A stretch of DNA of 64,000 nucleotides from Mesaphorura yosii (lineage: Eukaryota > Arthropoda > Collembola > Poduromorpha > Tullbergiidae): positions 124,001 to 188,000 of the forward strand of contig WIXG01000090.1 in the NCBI GenBank assembly GCA_009869945.1. The letters run 5' to 3'. The notes below the pieces were generated by a model. It ran no database searches. It saw only the letters and a program-made list of their open reading frames with translations, and had not been told where the DNA came from. Shown here one piece after another: positions 39,001 to 51,514 of this stretch. Position numbers and translations under genes: made by a program. Every line of letters starts with the position of its first letter. Position 1 is the first letter of the stretch.

Positions 39001-39131
39001 CGGAACATCCATAAATGTGCGATAACAAAGTGTACATTTTAATGGCACTTTCCATCAGATTTGAGAGAAATCATACAAAGACATAAATTCGCGCAATATT
39101 AAACGTTGCTTTTCAGGAAATTATTAATGTC
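36017..39131. other. Non-coding DNA upstream of the GPCR coding region
   Basis: No exon supported up to the acceptor that ends at 39117. If the leader exon near 34.1 kb is real this is part of its first intron. Confidence 0.4.
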
Positions 39132-42100
39132 ATGGATCTCTCAACCGAAAACTTACTGATGGAAGAGAACAGCGGAAGCGGCGAGGAGTTTGGAAACCTC
39201 ACGTATGACTTCGACGAGAATGGAGTCTTTATCATGGAGATGAAAAATCCTGAGGAGATGATGCAACCGGAGCTCATCAATTCCTTTTTTATACACATCA
39301 TCGTGACCCATACGATCACATTCCTGGTACGGAGAAGGGAAAAGACACAATTGAAACTGAAGTCATGCTTCCACTTTCACAGGTCGGAGTATTTGGGAAC
39401 TTATTCACCGTGGGTATTATGCTCGGAGACAAAAACAGCAGGAACGCAACTAACCTCTTCTTAGTCAGGTGAGGATCGAGTGACCAAATATTGTTAACAC
39501 CCCCGCAGTTAATATGCTAATGGAATTCGTGACGGTCTACCGAAGGTAGACTTCGAGGAATTACCAACCTGTGTTTGGACAGAATCAAATTGAATCGGAT
39601 GTGAAGGCCTTACTCGTTGTGTGGGGACATGCACATCTGTGCATAATTTATGCTCCTCTGATTCCGAAAAAAATGACCTCGGCTTCCTTTAATGCCTTTA
39701 TCGGTCATCTGATAAAGTATTCCCAAGACACGTCAGAGATGGAGCACTGTAATGTCATGATTTGAGTCTTCAGTGAACTCCTTTCATGCTTGAGGGACTT
39801 CGATGATAAAAATCCAAATTAAGCATCACATTACAGTCTCGATGAGCTTATGCAAACGAAAAATCGGACAGTTCAATAATTTAGTTGTGACTTCTGCGGT
39901 TTTCTCGATTAGGGACTCGATGTTCGTTTGAGTGGCAAAGATGATCAGGTTTCTGAGTAAATAAATACTGAAGGAAAGCACACACGAACACAGAAACGCG
40001 AATAGAAAGTCCCGTTCCGGTAATTCTGTGTGTAAATATGGTGTCAATAATGTTGGCTGATGTGATATGTTTATACTTTTCAGTCTTGCCGTCGCCGATC
40101 TGCTGCTACTCATTATCTGTATTCCAATGGAAACATTGCAGTACTTTCTCATTCAGTGGAACAAAAATGGCGTTTTGTGTCTGGGCACAAGATTTGTGGA
40201 ATTACTTTCAGCATCATCGTCCATACTTAATCTTTGTGCAGTCAGCTTAGAAAGGTAACATTTTAATATAACTGCGCCTCCAGATTTTTTGGATCAATTT
40301 GTGCTTGGAAGCATATAGAAACTAAATAATAAAAATGAAACGACTGGAAGAGCAATGAAAACCCAACGCCTTCGAAACAGTTCGCAAAAATAAACTGTAT
40401 AACTCGAAAACATTAGCGTTATCTATAATGCATTAATTCAACTCACCACTGAATGAATTCCATCACAGTGCTGTAAAAAGATGCACTTTTGTTCGCTTTA
40501 AGGTGTTATGTTTATTTTAGTCGCACTCCTAAAGCGCGAGCAGTTCCGCTTTAAACTGGTTATGGGTCATTAATTTCACTTCAAGTAAGGTAACACATTG
40601 ACGTAATGCGCCTTCTCTTGTTTTCGTTTAGGTTTATCGTGATTGTGTTTCCAATGCGCTCTCGATCTCTCTGCACTTTGAGCAACTGCAGAAAGGCAAT
40701 TCTTATGGTTTGGGTTGTTGCTTTTCTCCTCGCTTCGCCAGTCATACCGGCAAAGGTAAACATTTCTACTATTTTCGAGCCTGGTGTCAATTTAACGGCG
40801 GGCGGAGTAATGCAAATCAAGTCAACTAGGGAAAGCTGTGAACTTTGAATTGCCAGCTTGCATATAGATTTATGAATTTCCGAAGACACATCCCACGTCC
40901 TTTTGAGACCACATTCAGCTTTGGTTTTTGAAAGACATTTTCTCCTCGCGATATAGAACAGATGTCTCGCGAAACTTTCTAGTTTCTTGCTCTTTTCTGT
41001 CCTAGAATACGTCTTTTCACTCGCATTTCGCTGAGACTCGGCGTACCGCTAGGAGAATTGCCGACTCTGACCTTTGTTGTTATCTGCTTGATGCTACGAC
41101 AAAGGCTCTGCAGAAAGGTTATTTTGCTTGAGCCCACTCGATGGTTCACTGCGATTGTTATTTTTACAAAGTAGAAAATAATGAAGATAGCTTATGAGTT
41201 GTTACTTTCTAGAAATTTTATACTGACAGCTTCGATGCCAGAATTGAGTTCGCAAAAATGTCGCACGAGAAACTCGATATATTTCCAGCTGAACAATACC
41301 GCGACAGGTTGTTAAATGGCACGTTAACCCTACTTTTCTAAGACTTGCCGAAGTATCATCTTTCTGGGGATCATGAACTTTAATGAGTTTTGTCTTTGGT
41401 CTCATTTCTCACTTTTTCATTTCAATCCCTTAAGTACGTGTTTGTAATCGTGCAATTTTTTCGCATCAGAAGTGAACAACAAAGACCTATTGCATGCCTT
41501 AACCGAGGATTTGTTAAAGAGTTGGTGTGGAACAGAAGGTCACGTACAACGTGAAATCGGTGGGCAAGCAACGTAGTAGTGTCGGTTATCCGTGTCATTC
41601 TCATTTTTACTTTCTAAACTGCTTCTATTCTACCATCATAAATAGAGCAATCAGACGATTAAAACGTGTAGTACTTTTTATTAATTTTAATGAGCTCAGG
41701 GTTTCCAACAGTTTCTTTTTTATTTCACGACGAACGGAAGTAGTACGTACGTACGTGTCACTGTACAGATTCCGGACTAGAAAAGTAAAAGCAGGACGTT
41801 GGATAGCTTGATTATGCATGAATGGATTGCAAGGGCCACGAACTTATGCATTTGCATCAGTCGGAACGATTTTATCCTTCACGACTCGCAAGTATGATTA
41901 ATTCTGCTTGGTAGAATCCGTAAAATGAAAGATGAAGCAGAACATCTGTGAAAGTGAAGGTTCAAATATTTGTTTAAGATATGAGAGTGCGCATGCATTC
42001 GTCTAAATTAAATTGCCTGAGTACACTCAGACCGTGTTCAGCCTGTGGAAATATCGAAATATTCGCATGATTAGTTATTTTCGGACGACAAAAGAAAGTA

Positions 42101-44563
42101 TAGCATTAATATTTGTGAGGCAATTTAATTGTGATATGACGCCATGCTTAAATGATGAGCTGCAAGCAATATTACATGTCAAGTGTTTTATGGGTTCATG
42201 TCTTCCTTGCAGACTGGATACAGCGTAATTTACCGTAACAGTGAACGCAATGTCTCCGTGACGATATTTTATTGCAAAGAAGAAGACGAGGGAATCTCGC
42301 TCGCGTTGTACAAACTCATCATCCTGTTCTTAGCACCAGCGCTTCTGATGACCATTTGCTACTTTTACGTTATTCGTGAACTGTGGAGGAGCACGAGAAA
42401 CATCAACATGCTCACAAACGCCAAAAGGTAAGTCTGTTTCCACATCACAAAGCTTTCCCCCGGAACAGCGCGTCTTGTCTCGATGGACGTCCTTGCATTT
42501 TCATGCGGAAGTTAACAGCATTATCCTTATCTTTCGAATTAACGAATTTCAAATGAGTTGTTTTAATTCTCGGTGGCAGTTTTTCGGTGTTCACTGACAC
42601 AAATCTGAGAATGGGCATATGTTACATGCTACTTTGCTCAATTACACAATAGTTTACATGCTACTCGACCATTCTGAGTATGATTGATTCTGACAAGACA
42701 TCCTAAGCATCTGCTGGCCTCTGGCAACCGTAGCGACTCTGCGCCAATTGTAATGTACCATCCAAATAAAATATTTCACTACGTTTTGTAGTTCTGTAAT
42801 TTTGTTTTACCGGAAGGAAAGAGGACTAATTTATCAATGTCTGCCATATTTTTGATGAAATCGCTCGAGAAATATAGAATTTCACGAAAAATCCATTTTA
42901 TGTCATTCAGTTTTAAAGACACGAAACGACATGTCACAACTGCTCAGAAGTCAGCTGAGGACAATGGCACTCAAACAAGAAGTTGCAGCCGACCTGCAAA
43001 CGCAAACCCGGAGAAAGGAGGCACTACGAGAAACTCACTAAAAGCCAAAAACTCAAATCAGAACGGAAGTAAATCCCCGAAATTGAGAACCTGTAGCATC
43101 GAAGTGAATTCCTCCAACATTGCGACAACCAAGCAGAACAACAAAACAAAGCAGCAGCAGAATCGTCAGCACAGAGGAGATGACGTCAAGAAAGCAAGAA
43201 AGCAGGTACGTCCCAGAATTTTAATATCTTTTTGAATGGGAGATCAGAATGGATGACTTTAAGACTGGTGAAAGCAATCAGCAACAGCCAAAGACGATAG
43301 GAAAGGGCGAAAGCCTGTGTTTGTATTGAGACAAATGAAGTTGTTAAAGGCGTGCAGGGTCTATTTTGAATAAATTAGTCATGGCGAGACTATTATATTG
43401 GCTGATACATGCTTCATTATTATCGGAGGACAAATTCCTTGCAAGTCATGCCCCAATTTTTGGCAGGTGTAAGTCAAAGTGTCCTGCTTTGGAATACATT
43501 AAGAGAATTGAACTCTGCTAAACTGCGCTAAGTAGCCCAACAGCTATCCAAATTGAACAAAAACCCATTCGCTCTCAGTAGGTTCAAAAATGTATGCGCA
43601 CATTCATTGTACACCCTTGGCGGACAGCAATCGATTAGTTCGGCTGGTTTCTAGCTTGAGAGCCCATTCTTTCAGTCAGCTAAAATTTTCAAATTGACTT
43701 GTCTCAATTCTAAACGAAAACGTTTTCTCGTCAATATTTTGGTCGAGCATCGTGAATTGCGCCGCTCTCATTACTGAACCAACTCCTTTATGCGTGTTTG
43801 GGAACTGAAACGTTTACGTACACCAACAACGTTATAGAAATGTTCCTGCGACTGGGAAGAAACTGCGAAGTACTATCGCCGTAAAATTCCTGCGCGGCTC
43901 CTACCGCATGTTGGAATTTTCCCAAGACATGATTCAATGTTTCACTTAAACTAAGAGCGTCCTGTCTTTTCCTTTCAGGTGATTAAGATGCTGATCCTGG
44001 TAAGCATTACAATTTGCAATACAGTTTAATGTAGTTATGCCCTCTCGCCTGTATAACCGTCTCCATTGTTTAAGGTGTACTGTGCGTACATGTGTTGTTG
44101 GGGTCCGAAGCTGATTTTGTCATTTGGGTGGAGATTGGCTAGCATGCTGGTAAGAACCGGCTAAAAGCCTTACCATCACAAGCTTCGATTTACGCTCGTT
44201 CACTTTGTACTGTTTACACAGAATTACGAGCAGAAATTTTCACAAGAATGGTATTTGGTCCGTGTAATTTTTCACCTGATCCCATTCGTGCATTCTTGCT
44301 TCAACCCAGTCATTTATTCATTAATGTCCAAGAATTTCCGTCACTCCATGCAGAAGCAACTTCATCGCTTCTTCTCAACCTTCGGCTGCAAGTGTTTCGA
44401 CTGCGGAAGCACACCGAAGCGGAGCGCGATCCCACTGAGGTCGACCACGAGGGTAAAAACTCTCCATGTCGTGGAGTCCATGTACTCGAATTCGAATTAC
44501 CAGAACTCGGACGGGCAGTCGACTCGTGTCCAGACAGAAGTCGAGTGTGTTTCTGTCATTTGA
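39132..44563 (+). CDS. Class A (rhodopsin-like) GPCR, neuropeptide-receptor type
   Basis: Nine exons: 39132-39326, 39383-39468, 40084-40254, 40632-40755, 42213-42427, 42911-43205, 43979-43999, 44075-44149, 44222-44563; 507 residues. The extracellular N-terminus is acidic with one sequon (NLT). TM1 has GN (FGNLFTVG), TM2 LAVADLLLL, the TM3 Cys is in GVLCLG, and the TM3 end is LERF in place of DRY. TM4 has WVVAFLLASPV; the second extracellular loop has its Cys (FYCKEED) and sequon NVS. TM6 has CWGP, TM7 NPVIYSLMSKNF. The third intracellular loop is long (about 115 residues), Lys/Asn/Gln-rich. The tail has CKCFDC, a possible palmitoylation site. The VFPMRSRSLCT segment resembles TRH/CCK-like peptide receptors, but I cannot name the ligand. 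One exon (43979-43999) has only 21 bases. Introns of 0.4-1.5 kb are unlike those of its neighbours. Confidence 0.9.
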
Positions 44564-46215
44564 ACGTACCGACGTACTTATTGCTCCTCAGAGGATTATA
44601 AACTAATCAAATTGTTGTTTGATAAAACCAACAGTCGCGTCCCGTAGAATATCGTTGCATGCTGCTCCCTTATGTGTTAATGCACAATGTACCTCAACCA
44701 AAGTTAAACGAGCTGTGTCTCATAATTTGTGTAAAACGGGCATTGCCAGTTACTACTATTAGGAGTTAGCTCGCACAAATCTCGAGTATCTATTTTTTGT
44801 TAATGGAAATTCCAATTAAATAGTTAGTGCATGGTTGCGTGGAGTAATTACATTGATGTAATCTAGACGTTGTACTTAATTTTATGTGAAAGGGGTCTTT
44901 GCTTGTTGGGCTTCTAATTAAGAGAAAGCCATCGTCACGAGAACGTAATCGTGCGTTTAAAAGCCGAGCAAATGAGCCAGACTCATGCTTACAGAACAAA
45001 TTAAAATGAGGAAATGTGTTTCCGTGTTTGTCCGTCAACTTTGCCGTCAAATTTGTATTCGTGATCACGCGTCATGCGTTTGTTTACGTTGGTAATCCCC
45101 TCGCTGCTCTGATTTACAATGCCCACTTCAAAAGCAGTGTGACTAAATAGTAGAGCTCCATGCCCCATTCAGTTTTCACAGAAGGCACAAGACGGAGCAG
45201 TCAACTGGGATTTCACGTGTACGATGATTTCCCATTAAGTCATAACTATTAAGCTTTTATGTCCGCATGGATTCGCCCGAGCCAGTTCAAGACTCATTTT
45301 TTCGGAGGCTCGCCGTCGCCGAGTTGAATTCCATGAAATGAACATTGAGTTCCATTGCGTGGAAACATCTTCACATTTCAATAGGATCGAAGCGCCTGCA
45401 ATACAGAATATAGTATGTAATCTACTTCTCGTGTAAATAGGAAATATCGTCCTGATGGTATGCAGTCACTATGGCGTCGAGTCCGATTGATTAATTTTTC
45501 AGTTTCGTTTATATATAAATTCATTAATCGTCATCAAATTACACTCGTCAGAAACAATTTATCATCTGCGTATTAGGATGCTTCCCCCGTCTCAATTTTC
45601 TCATTTGTACAGAAAACTCTGCAAACGATATCGACCTGGACTGCTTGGATTTCATTGTCAACAATGTGATTTCAAGAAGCTGATTTGAACGGATGGCAAT
45701 TTGCTAAACGGTGAGTGTGGGAAATGCCCTGGCTCAAGGTTCCTGAACCAGGCGAACAGAAGGAAAGCAGCAAGTCTCTGATTGAATGTCAGATTGAAAA
45801 TGTGGGTATTGGCATCAGTTTTATTTCATGGCATGCCTATCGTTTTCAAATTTTTTAGTCCAATCCCAAGAGACGACTCTAGCCAGGGCACCTACACAAG
45901 AATCTATTAATATTATGTGAAACAGTATCCGGACCAAGCAGAGGTGTATTGAATTTCTTTCAGATGCTTGTTAACACAGGTGATGAAAGGCTGAAATGTT
46001 TGATGCGTTTGTGAATATCCTTTTATCCATTTGTTGCGCTGCCCACTAAGCTTTCACCGCACCCGTGAGCTAACGGCAACTTACACACAATGCTAAAATC
46101 AGCCGAAGCAGTGGCTGATACACTTGGAAGCAAAATATTTGAAGTTCTCCCAATGCAATGGATTTGCACGTCAAACCGTCCAAGCAGGTCACATTTTTAA
46201 ATAAGTCGATTTCAA
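44564..46215. other. Spacer between convergent GPCR and OMA1 genes
   Basis: The two genes point toward each other, so this holds their 3' ends. No exon recognised. The GPCR has no canonical AATAAA near its stop; GATAAA at about 44622 may substitute. Confidence 0.45.
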
Positions 46216-46221
46216 TTTATT
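46216..46221 (-). terminator. Polyadenylation signal of OMA1
   Basis: TTTATT on the plus strand reads AATAAA on the minus strand, about 75 bases after the OMA1 stop. Confidence 0.55.
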
Positions 46222-46296
46222 TAATAAGCACCTAGATTAATGACACTCTAGATCATATGAGTTGGATACAAAATACATTTCTATTTCTACCCGCCG

Positions 46297-48124
46297 TTAC
46301 AGTTTTAAAGGCTTTGCAACTAGAATTATGTTTTTGCTTTTTGTATTCTTCAACCGATTTTCATAGTCACGAATTCGCTTTGCTTCATCCATGAAGGGCA
46401 ACCTCGGGCACTGAAATAAGAGCAAAATTGATTTAGACACCAAACATCAATTACACATGAGGTAACCTCACGTAATTACCTTGCAATTTTCTCGAACAGC
46501 AAGTGCTTCAGCTAATTTACTATTTAAGTGTTCATATCGGCTTTCGCCTGACGGGTGAGTTGACTAGGAAAAGACATTCATAATATGAGATTTATACGAA
46601 TTGAACGTTCCGCGGATGTCAGACTTACCAGAAAATCTATTTGCGGCACACCCTCCTGTTGATTCCTCATCTCAAGCTTCTTCCAAATGATGCATTCTCG
46701 GACATCGAAGCACGCCTTTGCGGCTATAAGTAGCCCGACTTCATCTGCTTCTGTTTCCAAGGTCCTGCCGTATGGGAGAGTAAAAAGCACATCGGAAATT
46801 CGCCCCATCAGCCATTGAAAAAGAGCCGCCGTTGCATCGGAGGGAATTATGCTCCACAATATCAGGAACGGTATAATTAAGATAGCATCCAGTAGGTGAA
46901 GAACAGACGCTTGTTCACAGGCATGACTCAACACAACGTGACTCAACTCATGGGCGAGGAAAATTGCTAAGGTGGAGTCTGAAATTCCCTCTTCGTCGCA
47001 AAGATCGAGTAGGCCGGTGAAAACGAAGATACTGCCGCACTGCACCATTTAACGAATCAGATTACGATCATTTAAGAATTCCACAATAAAAATACTCACA
47101 CTTAAGACAAAGGCGTTCGTAATGTTACTGTCGTTGATTAGAGATAACGTCCACTCCTTGGTTTTGCCATACTTTTCCAACAAGTCTCGATTTGCATCCA
47201 CTAGCCTTTGAGCGACTGCAACCAGTAGAATTAATGACATTCTTTAATTCCTTTCCATAAAATATGAGTTTCGTTTAACGTACTACCTTTGAAGACTCGT
47301 TGATGTCGTGGATCTGTCGAAGGCAGTAATTTATCCTTGTGCAGTTCTAATAACTATTTGATTACGACATTATAGAACAATAGAACGGTTAACCCAAGAT
47401 CTTATGAACTCTATAGTATTTTCTCTTACAGCCTTGAGTTCCACATCTGCCATAACATTCAGCTGCTCATCACTGAACGCTAGAAACCTTTTCCTTTTGG
47501 TAATGGGAGCTTCCTCGATGTGTGTCTGATAGTAGACAACACCGCCAACTCCTAGTGCTCCTAGAAAACCTAGAATGCATAAAATCAAGCTTCACAATTA
47601 GAAAGAATAAGTGCTTTGCTTAAGATAGGAAAGCAGAGAACATAATATAGTTATTACTTACCGTACAAATACCTCCTGTTCTTCTTCGCCTTGGCAAGGT
47701 ACACTGCTTTCGCTTCAGGTGGAAGATTTCTAAATTTACGCCCAAAAAATATAGCCCCAGCCTGATAAAGAAACCCACTTCATTGATGCCTCCTATTTTC
47801 TTTTTGACAAGATAATTATATTGCTTGCCAACTCACCTGACCAATTTTGCTCAGTAGCATGAGTACGACTGGAGGCACCACTTTTTTTGGAGCTGTAGTG
47901 CGGAAGTATCGAACAGCGGAGGCAGAGCTGCCCCATCCTGGTTCACTGCAGCGGATGACGTGATTTGGAGAGTGAAGTATACGCGAAATTTGTTGTCGAT
48001 GTCTGGTCTCAAAATGAAACGACCTCAGGTTGTTGTACAAGACGTTGCTGGGACGAGGGCCGATTTTCAAGTGGTTAAATCCTCGTCCTACCGTGCAGAT
48101 AAGAGCACGGTAGCCAAACATCAT
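46297..48124 (-). CDS. OMA1: OMA1, mitochondrial inner-membrane metalloprotease (M48)
   Basis: Eight exons: 47837-48124, 47662-47761, 47430-47569, 47287-47353, 47100-47215, 46629-47039, 46480-46563, 46297-46410; 439 residues. The Arg-rich, acid-poor N-terminus (RYFRTTAPKK region) fits a mitochondrial presequence. A membrane segment follows (GFLGALGVGGVVYY) and then HIEEAPITKRKRF, matching OMA1's HLEETPITGRRRF. The zinc motif HELSH is at about 267-271, and the third ligand lies in ETEADEVG. A hydrophobic stretch (LLDAILIIPFLILW) sits between them as in OMA1. STHPSGESR near the C-terminus matches the family's STHPSHGNR. Family role: stress-activated cleavage of OPA1-type dynamins and DELE1. ATGs occur at 48124 and 48121; I use the first. 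Codons upstream in frame lack an ATG. Confidence 0.95.
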
Positions 48125-49366
48125 ATTTATACTTCGGCTGTTTCTTAAAACCACAAGCTCATAGGCTGGCTCCTGAGAATTGACGAATACAAGTCTATCT
48201 ATCTACAACCGTAACTTTCTCGAAATCTACCCGGTGCGCATATTACTTGATATCACAGGTTAAACGGCAGTAGTATGTGACCACAGTTAAAGAAGTCAGC
48301 CACATCGAACTAATGTTGATCGGATCGAGAAATGCATCTTGAAATGCACAGGAAGAATTGACTCACCACCTTTTGAAATTGCATTTGGGTTTTAAAGCGA
48401 GCAATGAGGAACAAGATTGGCTACAATTTCGTGCTGTGCCATTTCTTTGTTGAGTCGTAAGGAGAAATTGAAACAGCAATGCAGTTTACAATCGTACGGT
48501 AGAAACTGTAAAGGTAATTACATTTAGATTTCATTTTCCGTTCACGACTTTGTATTCAGAATTCAGCATACGTTTTGATAACAACATCACTTCGTTGGCA
48601 TGATTAAATGTATAAAATCGTAGTACAAAATCGACGATATAACATTGAAGTTTGCGACTAGCGGACTTATTACTAGATGGAACGGACGCGATACTTAGCT
48701 TGGCACTAAAATTATGCGCATGCATAGTACATCAAAGACACCATTTCAGTCAGAAAGCTCAATATCCGAAGTCTGAAATACTGTAGCTGCGCAGTTACAA
48801 ATTAGTTACATTCGCTAGATGAGCTTAGCTAAATTAATGGAAAATTACGATTTCGTATTATTGACTTCAACTAAGACTATCAGTCACTTCCGCCATGTGT
48901 TTGAACGAGCGAAGGTGCTTGGAATTTCTGAAAAAAAAATTTATTTGGAAAGGAAACAGTTTGTTTTATAAGTTAAGTTAATTCTTTAGTGCTTAAAGTG
49001 TAATGTTTCATATTCATAAACCCTATCTAACGTTGAAATACTCTTCACCTTATTTTTCCATATTGAATCCACCTTGCCAGAATCCTCTCTACCAATCAGC
49101 AAGCGAGAGTCTCCTGATAACAGAAAATAGAAACCACTATCGACTGTCTAGCTTTTGAAATTTCATTCAGGTTAAAGACTGGTAATGAGGAATGTCTGAA
49201 GTGGTACGATACTGGATGGCCTCTTATTTCATACGCCACCTTGTCATGAGGTGTGCCCACATACTTGTTGCTTGATGCATGTGGCATCGGACTCCTGACC
49301 TGACCGTCAGCTGGGAAGAAAGCAAAACAAGGCATTTGTGTGGTTTGCTATTTCCTCAATATCACA
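48125..49366. other. Spacer between OMA1 and the b561 gene
   Basis: This is the 5' flank of OMA1 and 3' flank of the cytochrome b561 gene, both minus strand. No supported exon or RNA gene. Confidence 0.45.
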
Positions 49367-49372
49367 TTTATT
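49367..49372 (-). terminator. Polyadenylation signal of the b561 gene
   Basis: TTTATT on the plus strand gives AATAAA on the minus strand about 50 bases after the stop. Confidence 0.55.
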
Positions 49373-49420
49373 CTCATCTATCAAATCGCACCACAGAACA
49401 ATTAAATAATTATGGATCTA

Positions 49421-50249
49421 TCAGCCCTTCAACTTTTGCTGGTTCTCTTTCTTTCTCAGGCCAAGTAGTTTAGGGATGATCCTGTAGCATAAAACCAGTA
49501 GTGGTACGACAACCGTACCGAAGTAAGTTAACCAAAGAGCCGAAGGGTACTGAACAACCAAATTTACTGTCAGAACTGTCAAGAAGGTGGTCACGATTCC
49601 ATTCAGTCTATGTGCCTTTTTCAGTAGCTTGTTGTCCACGAAGGATCCAAACGAGACTCGATATTTCGCTAAGACACCTCCCAGGGTTTGTCCAATTAGT
49701 ATCAGCATAGTGGATAGCCCTGCACATGAACGTCCAAACATATTACTAGATTTTCATCGATGCTCTGGTAAATTGAAAACTGCTTTACCTGCAATTCCAT
49801 GCCACGAGACAAAATGTGGCTTAGAGTAGTTGTTCTTATTGATGTAAATGGCTAAGAACCCAAGTAGAAATGCAACAAATCCAAGCCCTGTGAAATCATA
49901 CATTTAAAACCAGTCATTCTGAAATTCGTGATACTGGGTCTTGATATATCGACCTATGAATCCCTTTACGTACCTGCCAATATCCAGTGTATAGTCAGTC
50001 TCCATTTCGTATTCAGTTTTCCGAACAATACAAACCCTTGAATTGTCAGGACTTGCTAAAGACAATTTATTGGTATTGTAATTGCCAATGAAAGATAAGA
50101 ATGGAAGTGGATGTTGCAACCATGTAACTTACACCTGCGATCATGAATGTCGGATGCCAAGAAAACAATGACGAGCCAGGTTCGTAAATCCAAATGATAT
50201 TTACCAGGAACGCGGAGGAGAGAATACCACAGAGAATGGTTGTCTTCAT
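49421..50249 (-). CDS. Cytochrome b561-domain protein (CYB561D1/D2 type)
   Basis: Four exons: 50133-50249, 49974-50055, 49789-49887, 49421-49719; 198 residues with six predicted membrane helices. The four haem-ligating His of b561 proteins are all visible: SWHPTF (His about 32), LTIHWI (about 62), VSWHGI (about 96) and KAHRLN (about 135). Size and the single b561 core match CYB561D1/D2 rather than larger CYB561 or DOMON fusions. Family role: trans-membrane electron transfer from ascorbate to Fe3+ or monodehydroascorbate in vesicle or endosomal membranes. The start ATG at 50249 is the first in frame. Exon 2 can use two acceptors; the one after TTGTCTTTAG keeps phase and avoids a stop. The tail is Lys-rich (LRKKENQQKLK). 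Confidence 0.92.
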
Positions 50250-51514
50250 TCTTAAATGCTGGGTGCCGGTACGCGACAAATACTAACTAATCGGTCCGGA
50301 ATGCAATTTGGATAAAATTTGAACTAAGGTTGGTTCGCACGGCATAAACAAAAGCACAGTTTTAAAGGAGAGCTGCAACAAAACGGCAAGTCACAAGATG
50401 ATCAGTGATCCTCAGTGATATAATGAGAGACTCACTTGTTGCACAGAATTATTATGTCATCCATGCGTACACTCGTATCTCATGTCTCACCGGCTAGGCT
50501 TTGAATTTAGTGAAGAAGCACAGAGCTGTGGCAATGCAATGAAACAAGCTTGGATCCGATGCACGGCCTTGATCCTGACCGTGAAAGTAATGCTTAACAA
50601 CGAACCATGAGACAGCAGGAAGCTCATCATAATCATATCGTAATAGTACGCACATGGTTTTAACATGTGCTAATTCATTGCCTCCATGCCTATGATTATC
50701 CGTGGTTGGCAGATGGGGATTCTGCCCAGCATCGGGGAAAGATGGACGAATAGAGGTGGATGCAAGTAAAATTGATAAAATGAATGAAAATAACAGAATA
50801 TTTGCCCGATTGTACTCGAATTTATAGCCAGGATACTGCAGTATTAATCGCAATCATTGAATATTTATTGTAACATTTATAAAACGTCTCTCAAACTATT
50901 CTTGGCTTAACATTAAAGACTTGTCAATTCGAAGGGTAAACTCGAATCAACCAGAAAAATCAGAACCAGAGGCTTATCAACCTAAACTATTTTCTCTAGA
51001 ATGATGTGCTTACACTTATTTCATTGTAGAATTATGCTCCAGCTTGCCATTGCAAGTTTTCGGGATCTCGGCGTGCCCAGGTGGTGGTTTCTAAACTTAC
51101 ACCTCATTCCTGTACCTAGTAAGCTTGTGTTAAATATTCCAGTCATTCCAGTTCAGAGTTCAGACTCCGTCCAGGCACTGGCTACTGGGAATGCTTCAAG
51201 TGCAAAGTGAAACAGAAATGACAAATAGTACTCAGCTACAAGAAAATGAATTCCTATGTACAAAACATTCGGACAAGAAATAAATTCCAACTCCTGAATG
51301 ATATTAAACACCATTTGAAAGAACTTGGTTACAGTGGCCTGACCAGTATTCCTAAGGCTTAAGCTATTCTATTCTATTGTACTAACTTACCCTACTTTTA
51401 GACGACAAAAATCTCAAAATTAAAATCTTGCCTTGTTCTGTGATTACTCTAATTGAACTCTCATGTTGATACTACTTCTCGCAACCTAGTAAGTGCATTT
51501 AATGCGTGCTAGGA
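50250..51514. other. Spacer between the b561 gene and the PAN-ZP gene
   Basis: This holds the b561 promoter and the 3' flank of the PAN-ZP gene. A minus-strand frame at 50494-50853 has a hydrophobic stretch (LLFSFILSILLAS) but no ATG and no supporting exon. AATAAA on the minus strand at 50864-50869 may end the PAN-ZP transcript. Confidence 0.4.

Noticed and set aside
41740..41762. Short GTAC tandem repeat
   Set aside because: Only a few units inside a GPCR intron; a minor microsatellite with no evident function.
50494..50853. Minus-strand frame with a signal-like hydrophobic stretch
   Set aside because: No ATG in the frame, no upstream exon found and no family similarity that I recognise.
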